55,071 nucleotides of DNA from an uncultured Spiribacter sp. (GTDB lineage: Bacteria > Pseudomonadota > Gammaproteobacteria > Nitrococcales > Nitrococcaceae), in contig CAJXMI010000003.1 in NCBI GenBank assembly GCA_913056145.1, positions 1 to 55,071 on the forward strand. The letters run 5' to 3'. The notes beneath the pieces were generated by a model. It saw nothing but the letters and a program-made list of their open reading frames with translations. It was not told the origin of the DNA and made no database searches. Shown one piece after another: positions 25,397 through 40,538 of this stretch. The position numbers and the translations under genes were made by a program. Each line of letters begins with the position of its first letter. The first letter of the stretch is position 1.

Positions 25397-26703
25397 GCCA
25401 GCGCCTCCACGCGGATGCGAACGATGTTGCCGTGTATGGCCTCGAGGGCCTCGATGCGCTCGCAGGCGTCGTTCATCCGCGCCTCGCGCACCCGGTGCGT
25501 GAGCAGGATGACCGGCACGGTCTCGGCCGATGGCGCCGGTTGTTTCTGGATAATGGCCTCAATGCTGATCCCGGCCTGGCTCAGGATGCTGGTGACCTCG
25601 GCAAGCACGCCCGGCTCGTCCTGGGCCTCAAGCCGGAGGTAGTAGGCGGTTTCAACCGAATCGACGCCCACCACGGGCTCATCGGACAGGGCATGCGCCT
25701 GAAAGGCAAGGTACGGGACGCGATTCTCGGGCTCGAGCGTGAACTCGCGCACCACATCGACCAGATCGGCCACCACCGCCGAGGCCGTGGGCTCGGCACC
25801 GGCACCCGCTCCGTAGTAGAGCGTGGGCCCCAGCGGATCGGCATTGACCATGACCGCGTTCATCACCCCATCCACGTTGGCAAGCAACTGGCGCTCGGGC
25901 AGCAACGTAGGGTGCACCCGCAGCCCGATGCCGTCGCCCTCGCGCCGGCAGATGCCAAGATGCTTGATCCGGAAGCCAAGCTCCCGGGCATAGGCGACAT
26001 CGTCGGTGCTGATCTGGCCGATGCCCTCCATGTAGACCTTGTCGAACTGCAGCGGGATCCCGAAGGCAATCGAGGCCAGGATGGTGAGCTTGTGCGCGGC
26101 ATCCACACCCTCTACATCGAAGGTGGGGTCGGCTTCGGCATAGCCGAGGCGCTGGGCCTCGGCGAGTACGTCCCCGAAGGCACGGCCTTCGTAGAGCATC
26201 TCGCTCAGGATGAAGTTGCTCGTGCCGTTGATGATGCCGGCAAGCCATTGGATGCGATTGCCAACCAGTCCCTCGCGCACCGCCTTGATGATGGGGATGC
26301 CGCCGGCCACGGCCGCCTCGAACCCCACCGTCACGCCATTCTCGCGTGCGCGGGCAAAGATTTCATTGCCATGCAGGGCGATCAGCGCCTTGTTGGCGGT
26401 GACGACATGCTTGCCCCGATCAATGGCCCGCAGCGTGAGTTCGCGCGCCAGATCGGTGCCACCGATCAACTCGACAATGATCTCGGTCTCGGGGTCATCC
26501 ACCACGGCAAAGGCATCGTACTCGAGCCGCATATCCGCGGTAGAGCAGGTGCGCGGGCGATCCGGATGCCGCGCGGCGGCATGCACGACATCGATCGGTC
26601 GGCCCGCCCTGCGGGTGATCTCGTCGCGATTGCGCTCGAGAAGGTTGACGGTCCCCCCGCCAACAGTGCCCAGGCCCAGCAGGCCTACCTTTACCGGCTG
26701 CAA
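25393..26703 (-). CDS. hom: Homoserine dehydrogenase (monofunctional)
   Basis: Reduces aspartate semialdehyde to homoserine for threonine and methionine. The 436-residue protein has the NAD(P) loop [25 protein letters not shown], the substrate region [18 protein letters not shown] and a C-terminal ACT domain ([23 protein letters not shown]), which usually mediates threonine feedback. It appears to start at a TTG (26703), the first in-frame start with an AGGGAG site at proper spacing; a nearby ATG is in another frame. It lies 16 bp after alaC and overlaps thrC. Confidence 0.93.
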   Translation of the reverse strand: MQPVKVGLLGLGTVGGGTVNLLERNRDEITRRAGRPIDVVHAAARHPDRPRTCSTADMRLEYDAFAVVDDPETEIIVELIGGTDLARELTLRAIDRGKHVVTANKALIALHGNEIFARARENGVTVGFEAAVAGGIPIIKAVREGLVGNRIQWLAGIINGTSNFILSEMLYEGRAFGDVLAEAQRLGYAEADPTFDVEGVDAAHKLTILASIAFGIPLQFDKVYMEGIGQISTDDVAYARELGFRIKHLGICRREGDGIGLRVHPTLLPERQLLANVDGVMNAVMVNADPLGPTLYYGAGAGAEPTASAVVADLVDVVREFTLEPENRVPYLAFQAHALSDEPVVGVDSVETAYYLRLEAQDEPGVLAEVTSILSQAGISIEAIIQKQPAPSAETVPVILLTHRVREARMNDACERIEALEAIHGNIVRIRVEALA

Positions 26704-26719
26704 CGCATTTCTCCCTGTT

Positions 26720-27943
26720 TTAGATTGAGTGGCCGTCGCGACGGAGCATCTGCTTGATGCCGCGCACGGCCTGTCGTGTCCGATGCTGATTTTCGATGAG
26801 GCCGAAGCGTACGTACTCATCGCCATACTCGCCAAACCCGACCCCCGGCGAGGCGGCAACCCCCGCGTCACGCAGGAGCTTCTTGGCAAACTCAAGCGAG
26901 CCCATCTCCCGATACGGCTCGGGGATACGCGCCCAGACAAACATCGTCGCGCGCGGCTTGTTCACCGGCCAGCCGGCGGCCTCAAGCCCCTCGCACAGGA
27001 CATCACGCCGCCCCTGGTAGGTATCCCGAATCTCGGTCACGCACTCCTGCGGCCCCTCAAGCGCCTGAATGGCGGCCACCTGAATGGGCGTGAACATCCC
27101 GTAGTCGAGATATGACTTCATCCGCGCAAGGGCGGCAATGACGGTGGCATTCCCGCACATGAACCCCACCCGCCAGCCAGGCATGTTGTAGCTCTTGGAC
27201 AGCGAAAAGGACTCGACGGCCACCTCCCGCGCGCCCTCGACCTGGAGGATGGACGGCGCCTCGTAGCCGTCATACACCAAATCAGCGTAGGCCAGATCGT
27301 GCACCACCCAGATGCCATGCTCGCGGCAGATCGCCACGACACGCTCAAAAAACCCCAGATCGACGCACTGCGCGGTCGGGTTGGCGGGGAAATTGAGGAT
27401 GAGCATCTTGGGCTTGGGCCAGGTGTCCTTGATGGCCTTTTCGAGCTCGGTAAAGAAGTCGCCACCCTCCACCAGCGGCACATGGCGGATGTCGGCCCCC
27501 GCGATCACCACACCGTAGGGGTGAATCGGATAGGCGGGGTTGGGGACCAGCACGGCATCGCCAGGCCCCAGAGTGGCCAGCGCGAGGTGCGCAAGCCCCT
27601 CCTTGGAGCCAATCGTGACGATGGCCTCCGTCTCGGGGTCGAGCGCCACGTCGTAGCGGCGGTGATACCAGCGGGTGATGGCCCGCCGCAGCCGCGGGAT
27701 ACCACGCGATACCGAATAGCGATGGGTGTCGGGGCGTTGTGCCGCCTCGACCAGCTTTTCGACGATATGCGACGGGGTCGGGAGATCGGGGTTGCCCATG
27801 CCGAAATCCACGATGTCCTCGCCCCGCGCTCGGGCCTGTGCCTTTAGCTCGTTGACGATGTTGAACACGTACGGCGGCAGGCGCTTGATGCGCTGGAATT
27901 CCTCGTTCAAAACGACACCCCGGGCAGACTTCAGGACCAACAC
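26720..27943 (-). CDS. alaC: Alanine transaminase AlaC-like class I/II aminotransferase
   Basis: PLP aminotransferase of 407 residues, matching AlaC/YfdZ from [18 protein letters not shown] to the C-terminus. Landmarks are [41 protein letters not shown] and the PLP Lys in [15 protein letters not shown]. Start is uncertain: GTG at 27943, which sits at the base of a GGGGG/CCCCC hairpin, or TTG at 27910, which matches family N-termini and has GGGGTG upstream. First gene of the alaC-hom-thrC operon; the enzyme may supply alanine or act with aspartate-family metabolism. Confidence 0.9.
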   Translation of the reverse strand: MLVLKSARGVVLNEEFQRIKRLPPYVFNIVNELKAQARARGEDIVDFGMGNPDLPTPSHIVEKLVEAAQRPDTHRYSVSRGIPRLRRAITRWYHRRYDVALDPETEAIVTIGSKEGLAHLALATLGPGDAVLVPNPAYPIHPYGVVIAGADIRHVPLVEGGDFFTELEKAIKDTWPKPKMLILNFPANPTAQCVDLGFFERVVAICREHGIWVVHDLAYADLVYDGYEAPSILQVEGAREVAVESFSLSKSYNMPGWRVGFMCGNATVIAALARMKSYLDYGMFTPIQVAAIQALEGPQECVTEIRDTYQGRRDVLCEGLEAAGWPVNKPRATMFVWARIPEPYREMGSLEFAKKLLRDAGVAASPGVGFGEYGDEYVRFGLIENQHRTRQAVRGIKQMLRRDGHSI

Positions 27944-27984
27944 GGGGGCCTTTCCCCCGACAACCGGCTCATGATAACCCTTGA

Positions 27985-28013
27985 ACGCTAATTCTGCCCC
28001 CCATCGCTGTCAA
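27985..28013 (-). promoter_or_regulatory. Candidate sigma-70 promoter of the alaC-hom-thrC operon
   Basis: A consensus -35 TTGACA (28013-28008 on the minus strand) followed after exactly 17 bp by TAGCGT (27990-27985) as -10. It lies 42 bp before the GTG start of alaC and is the best promoter match seen in the window. The -10 box matches the consensus at only three positions. Confidence 0.5.
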
Positions 28014-28056
28014 CTAATCCTTGCTCCAGCCGGTGGCGCATCGCTATCGTGTTGGC

Positions 28057-28446
28057 ATGAAGATGAGCATGGACAGCGCCGAGGGCGCCTATCGCATTCT
28101 TGGCTACAGTGAGGGCGCGGTCCGAATCAACGACCAGCACCTGCACGCCAGTCTATTGGTGAGCCCCGATACACTGATATCCGACTGGGGCCCGGGCGCC
28201 TTGGAGCAGATGACGCCAACCCACCTCGAGGCCGTGCTTGAGCTCGAGCCCGAGGTGGTATTGCTGGGCACGGGCCGGCAACAGACCTTCCCGGCGCGCC
28301 AGTTGATGCTGACCGTTATCCAGGCAGGCATTGGCCTCGAGGTCATGGACACCGCCTCGGCCTGTCGCACCTACAACGTTCTGATGGCCGAAGGCCGGCG
28401 GGTCGTGGCCGCCCTCATTCTCGAGGCAGATAGTCCAGCGGATTGA
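28057..28446 (+). CDS. Mth938-domain (DUF498/NDUFAF3-like) protein
   Basis: A 129-residue single-domain protein of the Mth938 family. Visible family segments are LLVSPDTLISDWGP, EPEVVLLGTGRQQTFP and IGLEVMDTASACRTYNVLMAEGRRVVAALIL. The eukaryotic relative NDUFAF3 assists complex I assembly; the bacterial role is unknown. ATG 28057 is used; in-frame ATGs at 28063 and 28069 are alternatives. The 3' end overlaps convergent nlpD by 32 bp. Confidence 0.85.
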   Translation: MKMSMDSAEGAYRILGYSEGAVRINDQHLHASLLVSPDTLISDWGPGALEQMTPTHLEAVLELEPEVVLLGTGRQQTFPARQLMLTVIQAGIGLEVMDTASACRTYNVLMAEGRRVVAALILEADSPAD

Positions 28447-29161
28447 CCGGATCGCCCTGCTGCCGGATCTCAAAATGGAGCTCGCCGGCCCGCCGATCGC
28501 TCGACCCCACCCGCGCGATGGCCTGACCGCCACTGACCCGCTCGCCCTCGGCCACGAGCAGCTCGCGGTTGTAGCCGTAGGCGGTCAGAAACCGCTCGTT
28601 GTGCTTGATAATGAGGAGGTTGCCGTAGCCACGCAGGCCATCACCGCTGTACACCACCGCGCCGGATGCGGCCGCCACCACCGCCGTGCCCGGCTCGGCG
28701 GCGATGCTGATGCCGCGCTTGCCCGCCGAGTTGCCGTCATAGGCCCGGATCACCTCGCCGCTGAGCGGCCAGCGCCAGGCCACCGGACCACTGAGCGGTG
28801 CGCTGCTGGCACCGCCGCCCACGCCCGCATCGACGGGTTCACGCCCGCTGGTGCCCGTGGAACTGAGCACAAGGCGCTGTCCCGGATAGATCACGTAGGG
28901 CGGCCCGATGCTATTCCAGCGAGCCAGGTCGCGGAAGTCGAGCCCGTACTGCCAGGCAATCTGATAGAGGGTGTCGCCGCGCTCCACCGTATGCGCGCCC
29001 GTCGCCACAACGGCTCGATCGGCCTCGCGCAGATGCCGATCGGCCGCATAATCAAACTCCGTGCACCCGCTGACGAGCAGGAGCAGCAGTGCAATGCCGG
29101 CGCTCGGGCCTAGAGCGAGAGGGCCAGCACGGCGATGACCAGCAGCAATACCGTCAGCCAA
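28415..29161 (-). CDS. nlpD: NlpD-type lipoprotein with LysM and degenerate LytM (M23) domain
   Basis: A 248-residue lipoprotein: lipobox VSGC (Cys33), one LysM repeat (HTVERGDTLYQIAWQYGLDFRDLARWN, residues about 57-100) and a C-terminal M23/LytM domain (about 130-245). The metal ligands of active M23 peptidases are missing: KRGISIAAEPG replaces the HxxxD motif and the usual YxHL His is lost in TAYGYNREL. It is therefore predicted to activate a cell-wall amidase at division, as E. coli NlpD does, and not to cut peptidoglycan. It starts at TTG 29161 inside yqaA, overlapping it by 52 bp. rpoS, its usual neighbour, is absent. Confidence 0.88.
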   Translation of the reverse strand: MADGIAAGHRRAGPLALGPSAGIALLLLLVSGCTEFDYAADRHLREADRAVVATGAHTVERGDTLYQIAWQYGLDFRDLARWNSIGPPYVIYPGQRLVLSSTGTSGREPVDAGVGGGASSAPLSGPVAWRWPLSGEVIRAYDGNSAGKRGISIAAEPGTAVVAAASGAVVYSGDGLRGYGNLLIIKHNERFLTAYGYNRELLVAEGERVSGGQAIARVGSSDRRAGELHFEIRQQGDPVNPLDYLPRE

Positions 29162-29691
29162 CCAATGCGCTCCATATAACGCCGCAGCCAGGGCTCCATG
29201 CGTGGCCCGCCCCAGGCCAGCAGCCCGGCCACCAGAAAAAACCGCGCGCCACGACCGATGAATGAGGCCAGCATGAAGGGCAGCCAGGCAATGGCCATGG
29301 CCCCGGCGGCAATCGTAAAGACCTTGTAGGGCACTGGCGAGAAACCGGCCACCAGGACCACCCAGAACCCCCAGTCCATGAACCAGCCCTGCGCCGTTGC
29401 ATACACGCTGGCATACCCCAGGTCATTGACGATCGGCAGAGCAAGCTCCAGGGCAAGGGCCCCGATGAGATAACCCAGCATCCCGCCGGCCACCGAGGCC
29501 AACGTGGTCAGTAGCGCAAGCCGCATGGCCCGGGCCGGGCGTGCCATGCTCATTGGCGCGAGCATCACATCCGGGGGAATCGGAAAGAACGACGACTCGG
29601 CAAAACTGATCGCGCCCAACAGCCAGGGCGCGCGCCGATGCGCGGCCCAGCGCAGTACATGTTCATAAAGCCAGGTAAACGGGCGCATCAC
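29110..29691 (-). CDS. yqaA: DedA/YqaA-family inner membrane protein
   Basis: A 193-residue polytopic membrane protein with about four hydrophobic segments. It carries the family pattern SFAESSFFPIPPDVMLAPMSMA near the N-terminus and GFSPVPYKVFTIAAGAM with ASFIGRGARFFLVA, characteristic of the VTT/DedA YqaA branch. DedA proteins are implicated in phospholipid flipping and envelope homeostasis; YqaA itself is uncharacterised. It overlaps pcm by 4 bp and nlpD by 52 bp within the surE-pcm-yqaA-nlpD unit. Confidence 0.88.
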   Translation of the reverse strand: MMRPFTWLYEHVLRWAAHRRAPWLLGAISFAESSFFPIPPDVMLAPMSMARPARAMRLALLTTLASVAGGMLGYLIGALALELALPIVNDLGYASVYATAQGWFMDWGFWVVLVAGFSPVPYKVFTIAAGAMAIAWLPFMLASFIGRGARFFLVAGLLAWGGPRMEPWLRRYMERIGWLTVLLLVIAVLALSL

Positions 29692-30350
29692 TCGGTACCG
29701 GCGCGCATCGGCACGAAGCTGACGGGCTCGACGCCCTCCTCGATCACCCGCTCGCCCTCGCGCCGGTAGACACGCAGCTCCTGCGCCTCGCTGTCGCCCA
29801 CCGGGGCAAGGAGCTCTCCACCCTCGGCCAGCTGCGCAAACAGCCCCTCGGGGATGGAGAGGGGCGCCGCCGTCAGCAGGATCGCATTGAACGGCCCGGC
29901 ACTTGCCCAGCCATCATGTCCGTCCCCCAACCGCGTGCGGATGTTGCCGAGCCCGAGCTGGCGAAAGAGCTGGCGACTGCGCTCATGCAAAGCACGAATC
30001 CGCTCGATGGTGTGCACCCGCCCCACAAGTGCCGCCAGCACCGCTGCCTGATAGCCCGACCCGGTCCCGATCTCGAGCACTCGCTCCGGCAGCCCGCGGC
30101 GGATGAGGATTTCGGTCATGCGGGCCACCACAAAAGGCTGGGAGATCGTCTGGCCATGGCCGATCGGGAGTGCCGTATCCTCATAGGCGCGCGATGACAG
30201 TGCCTCGTCGACAAACAAATGGCGCGGAATATGCCGAATCACATTGAGCACATGCACGTCGCGAATGCCGGCATCCCCCAGCCGCGCGGCCAGGCGCTCA
30301 CGGGTTCGCTGCGAGGTCATCCCGATGCCGTCGCGCCGGCGCGTATCCAT
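29688..30350 (-). CDS. pcm: Protein-L-isoaspartate O-methyltransferase
   Basis: Repairs isoaspartyl damage in proteins using S-adenosylmethionine. The 220-residue protein has the class I methyltransferase motif VLEIGTGSGYQAAVLAAL, the Pcm signature GHGQTISQPFVVARMTE and NAILLTAAPLSIPEGLFAQL. The ATG overlaps the surE stop by one base (TGATG). The first ten residues may not be conserved; an internal ATG at residue 11 (30320) is an alternative start. Confidence 0.94.
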   Translation of the reverse strand: MDTRRRDGIGMTSQRTRERLAARLGDAGIRDVHVLNVIRHIPRHLFVDEALSSRAYEDTALPIGHGQTISQPFVVARMTEILIRRGLPERVLEIGTGSGYQAAVLAALVGRVHTIERIRALHERSRQLFRQLGLGNIRTRLGDGHDGWASAGPFNAILLTAAPLSIPEGLFAQLAEGGELLAPVGDSEAQELRVYRREGERVIEEGVEPVSFVPMRAGTE

Positions 30351-31099
30351 CAGCCGAGGCCCCCGATCCAGCCCGAGATCTGATCAAGCGCCGCGTACCG
30401 GGTGAGGTCGACCTCGATGGGGGTCACCGAGACAAACCCCCGGCGAATGGCATCAAAATCGGTCCCCGGGCCGGCGTCCTGCTGCGCTCCTGGTGGCCCG
30501 ATCCAGTAAATCGGCCGGCCGCGGGGATCATGCGTGCGGATGGCCGCCTCGGCGCGATGGCGCTGCCCCAGTCGCGTTGCCTCAAAACCGCGAATGTCCG
30601 CCCAGGGCAGATCGGGCACGTTGATGTTGAGGATGGTGTTGGCGGGCAGCGGGTCGTCATGCAGCCGCTGAATCATTCGCCGCGCCACCTCCGCCGCCGT
30701 GTCGTAATGCTGTGCCTCGTGTCCAACCAGCGAGATCGCCACTGCCGGCAGACCGAGCGTGCGCCCCTCCATGGCCGCCGCGACGGTGCCACTGTAGAGC
30801 ACATCATCCCCCAGGTTGGCCCCGGCGTTGATCCCGGAGACCACCATGTCGGGGATCTGCTCGAGCAGCCCGGTGATGGCAAGATGCACACAGTCGGTGG
30901 GGGTGCCGTCGACCCGGTATACCGCCCCCTGCTCGTGCGTGGCGCGGATGGGCCATTCGAGCGTGAGCGAGTTACTGGCACCGCTGCGGTCGCGGGATGG
31001 GGCCACCACGGTCACCTCGGCGCGCTCGGCCAGTGCCGCTGCCAGCGTTTGAATGCCGGTGGAGTCATAGCCATCGTCGTTGCTGACGAGAATCCTCAT
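30350..31099 (-). CDS. surE: 5'/3'-nucleotidase SurE
   Basis: Metal-dependent nucleotidase/exopolyphosphatase of stationary-phase survival. The 249-residue protein starts [16 protein letters not shown] with the metal-binding NDDG, followed by [28 protein letters not shown] and [25 protein letters not shown]. Length is typical. First gene of the surE-pcm-yqaA-nlpD unit. A TATAGT box on the minus strand 36 bp upstream is a candidate -10. Confidence 0.95.
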   Translation of the reverse strand: MRILVSNDDGYDSTGIQTLAAALAERAEVTVVAPSRDRSGASNSLTLEWPIRATHEQGAVYRVDGTPTDCVHLAITGLLEQIPDMVVSGINAGANLGDDVLYSGTVAAAMEGRTLGLPAVAISLVGHEAQHYDTAAEVARRMIQRLHDDPLPANTILNINVPDLPWADIRGFEATRLGQRHRAEAAIRTHDPRGRPIYWIGPPGAQQDAGPGTDFDAIRRGFVSVTPIEVDLTRYAALDQISGWIGGLG

Positions 31100-31108
31100 T
31101 GCGCTCCC

Positions 31109-31140
31109 TTGTCGTCGTGGGTGATCGCCCGTGTACTATA
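31109..31140. promoter_or_regulatory. Candidate divergent promoter region surE / smr
   Basis: In the 70-bp divergent region, the minus strand shows TATAGT (31140-31135) as a good -10 for surE, with no clear -35. The plus strand shows TTGTCG (31109-31114) and TACTAT (31134-31139) with a 19-bp spacer for the Smr gene. The two -10 boxes overlap, so the promoters may compete. Confidence 0.3.
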
Positions 31141-31169
31141 CCGATCCATGAGCCTTGCGGGAGCCAGCA

Positions 31170-31706
31170 ATGCAGGATGATGATCCTGATACCGCCCTCT
31201 TCCGGGCGGCCATGGCGGATGTGCGCCCGCTGCAAAACCAGCAGACGGCCGAGCTCAAACGCCGCCGACCGCCCCCCATCCCGGGCCAGCGCCATGCCGA
31301 TGATCGGGCTGTGTTGCGCGAGCTCAGTCACGGCGAGCGCGACGAAAACCCGCTGGGCGCCGAGCTGGGTGAAGCACTTGCCTATGCCAGGCCCGGGCTC
31401 CAGAGACGCACTCTGCGGCGCCTTCGCCGCGGCGAGTTCAGCGTCATGGCCGAGCTCGATCTCCACGGCCAGACGGTCGAGCCCGCGCGGCGGCTGCTGC
31501 ATGACTTTCTCAATGAATGCGCCCGCCGCCACCTGGGGTGTGTGCGCGTCATTCATGGCAAGGGACGGCGCTCCAGTAACGCGGGCCCCGTGCTCAAGGG
31601 TCAGGTCGATCGCTGGCTTCGCCAGCGCGACGATGTGCTGGCCTTTTGCTCGGCACGCCCGGTTGACGGAGGTACCGGCGCGCTTTACGTGCTATTGCGC
31701 CGCTGA
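31170..31706 (+). CDS. Smr-domain protein (SmrA/B-like putative nuclease)
   Basis: A 178-residue protein with a charged N-terminal half and a C-terminal Smr domain carrying the two family motifs ELDLHGQTV (LDLHG) and VRVIHGKGRRS (HGKG). Smr proteins are endonucleases; E. coli SmrB cleaves mRNA on collided ribosomes. The N-terminal LFRAAMADVRPL segment is typical of SmrA/YdaL-type proteins. ATG 31170 has a GGGAG site. The 3' end overlaps convergent truD by 15 bp. Confidence 0.88.
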   Translation: MQDDDPDTALFRAAMADVRPLQNQQTAELKRRRPPPIPGQRHADDRAVLRELSHGERDENPLGAELGEALAYARPGLQRRTLRRLRRGEFSVMAELDLHGQTVEPARRLLHDFLNECARRHLGCVRVIHGKGRRSSNAGPVLKGQVDRWLRQRDDVLAFCSARPVDGGTGALYVLLRR

Positions 31707-32750
31707 GTCGCCCAGCAGTTCGCGCACCACGGTCGTCGCAAACCCACCGGAAGGCAGGGTGAACTCGAGCACCAGGACATCCGCTGCGCGCCAGTGCCAG
31801 CCAAGCGCGCCCACCGTCATCCGCAACGCGCGGCGCCCCGCCTCCACGCCCTGTTCGTCAAGCGCCGCGGTCAATGCCGCAAGCTCGGCGCTTGCGCCCG
31901 CCTCGCGGGCAGCCAGTGCGTGCGGGACGGGGGCCTTGCTGCCCGGGCGCCCCGGCAGCGGCCCGGTTGGATGAATCGAAAGCCCGGCGGCGCGCTGGCG
32001 AAGGCGTGCCGGTGACTCAGTGGCCGCCAGGAAGATACTCCCGCGGCCATCGAGCATCATGACGTCATCAGTGCCCGGGCGGTTCCAGTCGTTTGCCGCA
32101 ACCCGCTCTGCCAGCACGCGGTTGAAGCACTCGCTGCGGGCGGTCGACAGTAGCATGCCGCGATCCGTGCGGCCGCGCGGGCGAATACGGGCCTCAACAA
32201 GCCAGGCCCAGGCACGCTCAAGGTTGCTGCCGTTGCGCCCGAATCGCTGGGGGCCGAAGTAGTTGGGAACACCGCCCATGGCGATGGCCTGCAGGCGTGC
32301 GTTCAGCGCCGCGCGCGGTGCGTTGACATCGCGCAGTACCAGTCGAAATCGATTGCCCGTGTGCGCGCCCACGCGCAGCTTGCGGCGGTGACGGGCCCGG
32401 CCCAGCACCTGCAACTGCGGATTAATGGCGCCCGCAGGCGGAAGCGCCTTGCCATCCGGCCAGGGCACGCTGAGCCACTGACGCGTGACTGCCTGCCGGT
32501 CCTTGCGGCCGGCATGCCCGATGTCCCGCGCCGCCACGCCCCAGGCCGCTGCCAGTTGCTGCGAGGCCTCGGCCGTGCTCAGCTCCGTTTTCTGGATCTG
32601 GACAAGCAAATGCGGGCCATCCTGGCTTGCACCAAATCCGAGCTGCTCATCGACCAGGAAATCGGCGGGCTCCGCCGCGACCCGCGCGTGACCCAGCACC
32701 TCGCCCCAGGCCGTGGGGCCGGCAAGCGGCGCCGGTGCCAAAGCACTCAC
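31692..32750 (-). CDS. truD: tRNA pseudouridine(13) synthase TruD
   Basis: Converts U13 of tRNA-Glu to pseudouridine. The 352-residue protein has the TruD active-site motif [17 protein letters not shown] with the catalytic Asp, the RNA-binding segment [22 protein letters not shown] and [20 protein letters not shown]. Starts at GTG 32750, which overlaps the ispF stop as GTGA. Located after ispD-ispF as in many Gammaproteobacteria. Confidence 0.94.
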   Translation of the reverse strand: MSALAPAPLAGPTAWGEVLGHARVAAEPADFLVDEQLGFGASQDGPHLLVQIQKTELSTAEASQQLAAAWGVAARDIGHAGRKDRQAVTRQWLSVPWPDGKALPPAGAINPQLQVLGRARHRRKLRVGAHTGNRFRLVLRDVNAPRAALNARLQAIAMGGVPNYFGPQRFGRNGSNLERAWAWLVEARIRPRGRTDRGMLLSTARSECFNRVLAERVAANDWNRPGTDDVMMLDGRGSIFLAATESPARLRQRAAGLSIHPTGPLPGRPGSKAPVPHALAAREAGASAELAALTAALDEQGVEAGRRALRMTVGALGWHWRAADVLVLEFTLPSGGFATTVVRELLGDSAAQ

Positions 32751-33244
32751 GAAGTCACGGAATCCGGCCGATCAAGCAGGACGACGGCCATGGCGGCAAT
32801 CCCCTCACCGCGGCCGGTAAACCCCATCCACTCCAGCGTGGTGGCCTTGACGTTGACCGCATGCGGCGGCACGCCCAGATCGTCTGCCACATTGGCGCGC
32901 ATCGCGGCAACATGGGGCTGGAGTCTGGGCCGCTGCGCGATGACCGTTGCATCCACGTTCACCACCCGATCGTGGGGTGAAGCCACCTCCGCTATCACCT
33001 GCCGCAGGAGCATCCGGCTATCCGCACCCGCCCAGGCCGCCTCGGTATCGGGGAAATGAGCCCCGATATCGCCCGCGCCCAGAGCGCCCAGGATAGCGTC
33101 GGTCACCGCATGCAACAGCACATCGCCATCCGAGTGGGCCATCAGACCCTGCTCGAAGGGAATATCAACACCGCCAATCACCAGACGCCGACCTGCCTCG
33201 AGCCGATGGGCGTCCACGCCCTGGCCTACACGCACCCCCATCAT
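32747..33244 (-). CDS. ispF: 2-C-methyl-D-erythritol 2,4-cyclodiphosphate synthase
   Basis: MEP pathway enzyme, 165 residues. It has the metal-binding GQGVDAHRL, the [20 protein letters not shown] signature with GDIGAHFPD, and the C-terminal [22 protein letters not shown]. Overlaps both ispD and truD by 4 bp, so the three are translationally coupled. Confidence 0.95.
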   Translation of the reverse strand: MMGVRVGQGVDAHRLEAGRRLVIGGVDIPFEQGLMAHSDGDVLLHAVTDAILGALGAGDIGAHFPDTEAAWAGADSRMLLRQVIAEVASPHDRVVNVDATVIAQRPRLQPHVAAMRANVADDLGVPPHAVNVKATTLEWMGFTGRGEGIAAMAVVLLDRPDSVTS

Positions 33245-33951
33245 CGCCCCCCATGGTTGCTGGTCAGAATCGACTCAAGCCAGGCATCGTCCGCCGGCCA
33301 GGTATATTTGATGTTGGTTGCGCGGCAGGGCACCAGACGCGGCTGCGCCCCCATGTGCTCCATGGCCTGCGCCTCATCGGTGATCTTCGCGCCGGCCGCA
33401 GCGGCGCTGTCAAGGGCATGCAGCAGCCGGCCGAGCGGAAAGAGCTGCGGCGTCATGGCCTGCCAGAGATCATCACGCGGTACGGTCGCCACCACCCGGG
33501 CGTCGGCACTCCCGCGCTTTAGCGTGTCACGGACCGGCACCGCCAGCAGCCCCCCATCGGGGTCCGCCCCGGCCTCGGTCAGCAATGTGGCGATATCCTC
33601 CGCGGACACCGCCGGCCGGGCGGCATCATGCACCAGCACCCGATCGGCCGGCGCCGCACCCCGGGCAAGCAGGGCCTGGAGCGCCGCGCGTATGGTATCC
33701 GCCCGCTCAGCGCCACCACGACAGCGCCATACGCGCGAGTCACTGGCCTCCGCCACGTCATCGGCGTGGGTATCGCCGCTGGCAAGGGCGAGCATGACCC
33801 CACGGATATCCGGCACCGCGAGCATGGCCCGAAGGGACCAGGCCAATACCGTCGATCCGGCGATGAGATGGTATTGCTTGGGCTGTGTGCCGCCAATTCG
33901 GCAGCCGGCGCCGGCGGCGGCAACCAGCCCCCACACAGGATTAGCGGTCAT
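33241..33951 (-). CDS. ispD: 2-C-methyl-D-erythritol 4-phosphate cytidylyltransferase
   Basis: Transfers CMP to methylerythritol phosphate in the MEP pathway. The 236-residue nucleotidyltransferase has the CTP loop [18 protein letters not shown] near its start (the usual Arg/Met position reads CRI), [26 protein letters not shown] and [11 protein letters not shown]. Overlaps ftsB by 11 bp and ispF by 4 bp. Confidence 0.94.
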   Translation of the reverse strand: MTANPVWGLVAAAGAGCRIGGTQPKQYHLIAGSTVLAWSLRAMLAVPDIRGVMLALASGDTHADDVAEASDSRVWRCRGGAERADTIRAALQALLARGAAPADRVLVHDAARPAVSAEDIATLLTEAGADPDGGLLAVPVRDTLKRGSADARVVATVPRDDLWQAMTPQLFPLGRLLHALDSAAAAGAKITDEAQAMEHMGAQPRLVPCRATNIKYTWPADDAWLESILTSNHGGR

Positions 33952-34222
33952 CGTTATCGATCACCAGATAGAAGCGCTCGCCCTCGCCCACCATGCCCAG
34001 TTCGCGTCGCGCCCGCTCCTCAATGCCATCCACGCCCTGGCGCAGATCGGCAACATCGGCGGCGAGGGCGCGGTTGCGCTCGTCAAGCTCGGCATTCTCG
34101 GCGCGCTGGGCGTCGACCGCGCTGTCGAGCCGGAGCACCGCCGGGACACTGCCATCGCCTGTCCACAACCGCGTCTGCAGCAGGAGCAGGATGAGCAACA
34201 GCCCGGCGGCAACCCAGCGCAT
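33941..34222 (-). CDS. ftsB: Cell division protein FtsB
   Basis: Small bitopic division protein of 93 residues that complexes with FtsL and FtsQ to activate septal peptidoglycan synthesis. One N-terminal membrane segment ([17 protein letters not shown]) is followed by a periplasmic coiled coil (residues about 32-70) and the conserved [16 protein letters not shown]. Directly abuts eno, the usual gammaproteobacterial arrangement eno-ftsB-ispD. Confidence 0.92.
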   Translation of the reverse strand: MRWVAAGLLLILLLLQTRLWTGDGSVPAVLRLDSAVDAQRAENAELDERNRALAADVADLRQGVDGIEERARRELGMVGEGERFYLVIDNDDR

Positions 34223-39497
<5,275 letters not shown>

Positions 39498-39509
39498 GGG
39501 CGCTGAGGC

Positions 39510-40475
39510 TTAGTCGCGGAAATGCCCGAGCCGCATGAGACGTTCATAGCGAGTTGCCAGGCGGTGTTCGGAGTCGAGCGCGCAAATGTCGGCCAGATGC
39601 CGGCGCAGCGCATCGGCAAGCCCCGTGGCCGCCGCTCCCCAGTCGCGATGCGCACCCCCCAGGGGCTCGTTGATTACCTCATCCACCAGCCCCAGTTCGT
39701 TGAGGCGGGTGGCCGTGATGCCCATGGCCTCAGCGGCATCCGCCGCTTTGTCGGCACTCTTCCAGAGGATGGACGCGCAGCCCTCGGGCGAGATCACCGA
39801 ATAGGTGCTGTATTGCAGCATGAGCAACCGGTCGCCTACACCAATGGCCAGTGCCCCGCCCGAGCCGCCCTCGCCAATCACAGCGCAGAGTACCGGAATG
39901 CGCAGACGCGACATGGTGGCGAGGTTGCGCGCGATGGCCTCACTCTGGCCTCGCTCCTCGGCACCCACGCCCGGGTAGGCGCCGGGCGTGTCGATAAAGG
40001 TGATCAGCGGCAGCTCGAAGCGCTCGGCCATTTCCATGAGCCGCTTGGCCTTGCGATAGCCCTCGGGCCGCGGCATACCGAAATTGCGGGCGATCTTCTC
40101 GCGCGTACCCCGTCCTTTCTGCTCGCCGACAACCATGACCGGGCGGCCCTCGAACCGGGCAAGGCCACCGATAATCGCGGCATCATCGGCATACGCGCGA
40201 TCGCCGTGTAGCTCCTCGAAATCGGTGAAAACCGCATCAATGTAGTCACGCGCATACGGCCGCTGCGGATGGCGGGCGAGCTGTGAGACCTGCCAGGGGG
40301 TGAGGTTGCGAAAAATCTGCTCGGTGAGCTGCTGGCTCTTGGTTTGCAGGCGCGCCAGCTCGTCACTGATGCTGACCCTGGCATCATCGCTTACGTGCCT
40401 GAGCTCGTCGATCTTGGCTTCGAGTTCGGCGATAGGCCGTTCGAATTCAAGGAAATTCAGGTCGCTGGACGCCAA
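39510..40475 (-). CDS. accA: Acetyl-CoA carboxylase carboxyltransferase subunit alpha
   Basis: Alpha subunit of the carboxyltransferase that makes malonyl-CoA, first step of fatty acid synthesis. The 321-residue protein has a helical N-terminus ([14 protein letters not shown]-type start), [66 protein letters not shown] and [15 protein letters not shown]. It follows dnaE by 63 bp, the conserved gammaproteobacterial order. Confidence 0.96.
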   Translation of the reverse strand: MASSDLNFLEFERPIAELEAKIDELRHVSDDARVSISDELARLQTKSQQLTEQIFRNLTPWQVSQLARHPQRPYARDYIDAVFTDFEELHGDRAYADDAAIIGGLARFEGRPVMVVGEQKGRGTREKIARNFGMPRPEGYRKAKRLMEMAERFELPLITFIDTPGAYPGVGAEERGQSEAIARNLATMSRLRIPVLCAVIGEGGSGGALAIGVGDRLLMLQYSTYSVISPEGCASILWKSADKAADAAEAMGITATRLNELGLVDEVINEPLGGAHRDWGAAATGLADALRRHLADICALDSEHRLATRYERLMRLGHFRD

Positions 40476-40538
40476 GGGATCTGCTCCATGGTTGCTGACG
40501 GCGTCATCGTATCACGCCCCCTTCACGCCGCCACCCGG

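Noticed and set aside
25384-26757. 457-residue open frame on the plus strand opposite hom
   Set aside because: Antisense shadow of the hom coding sequence in GC-rich DNA; no recognisable domain and no ribosome site.
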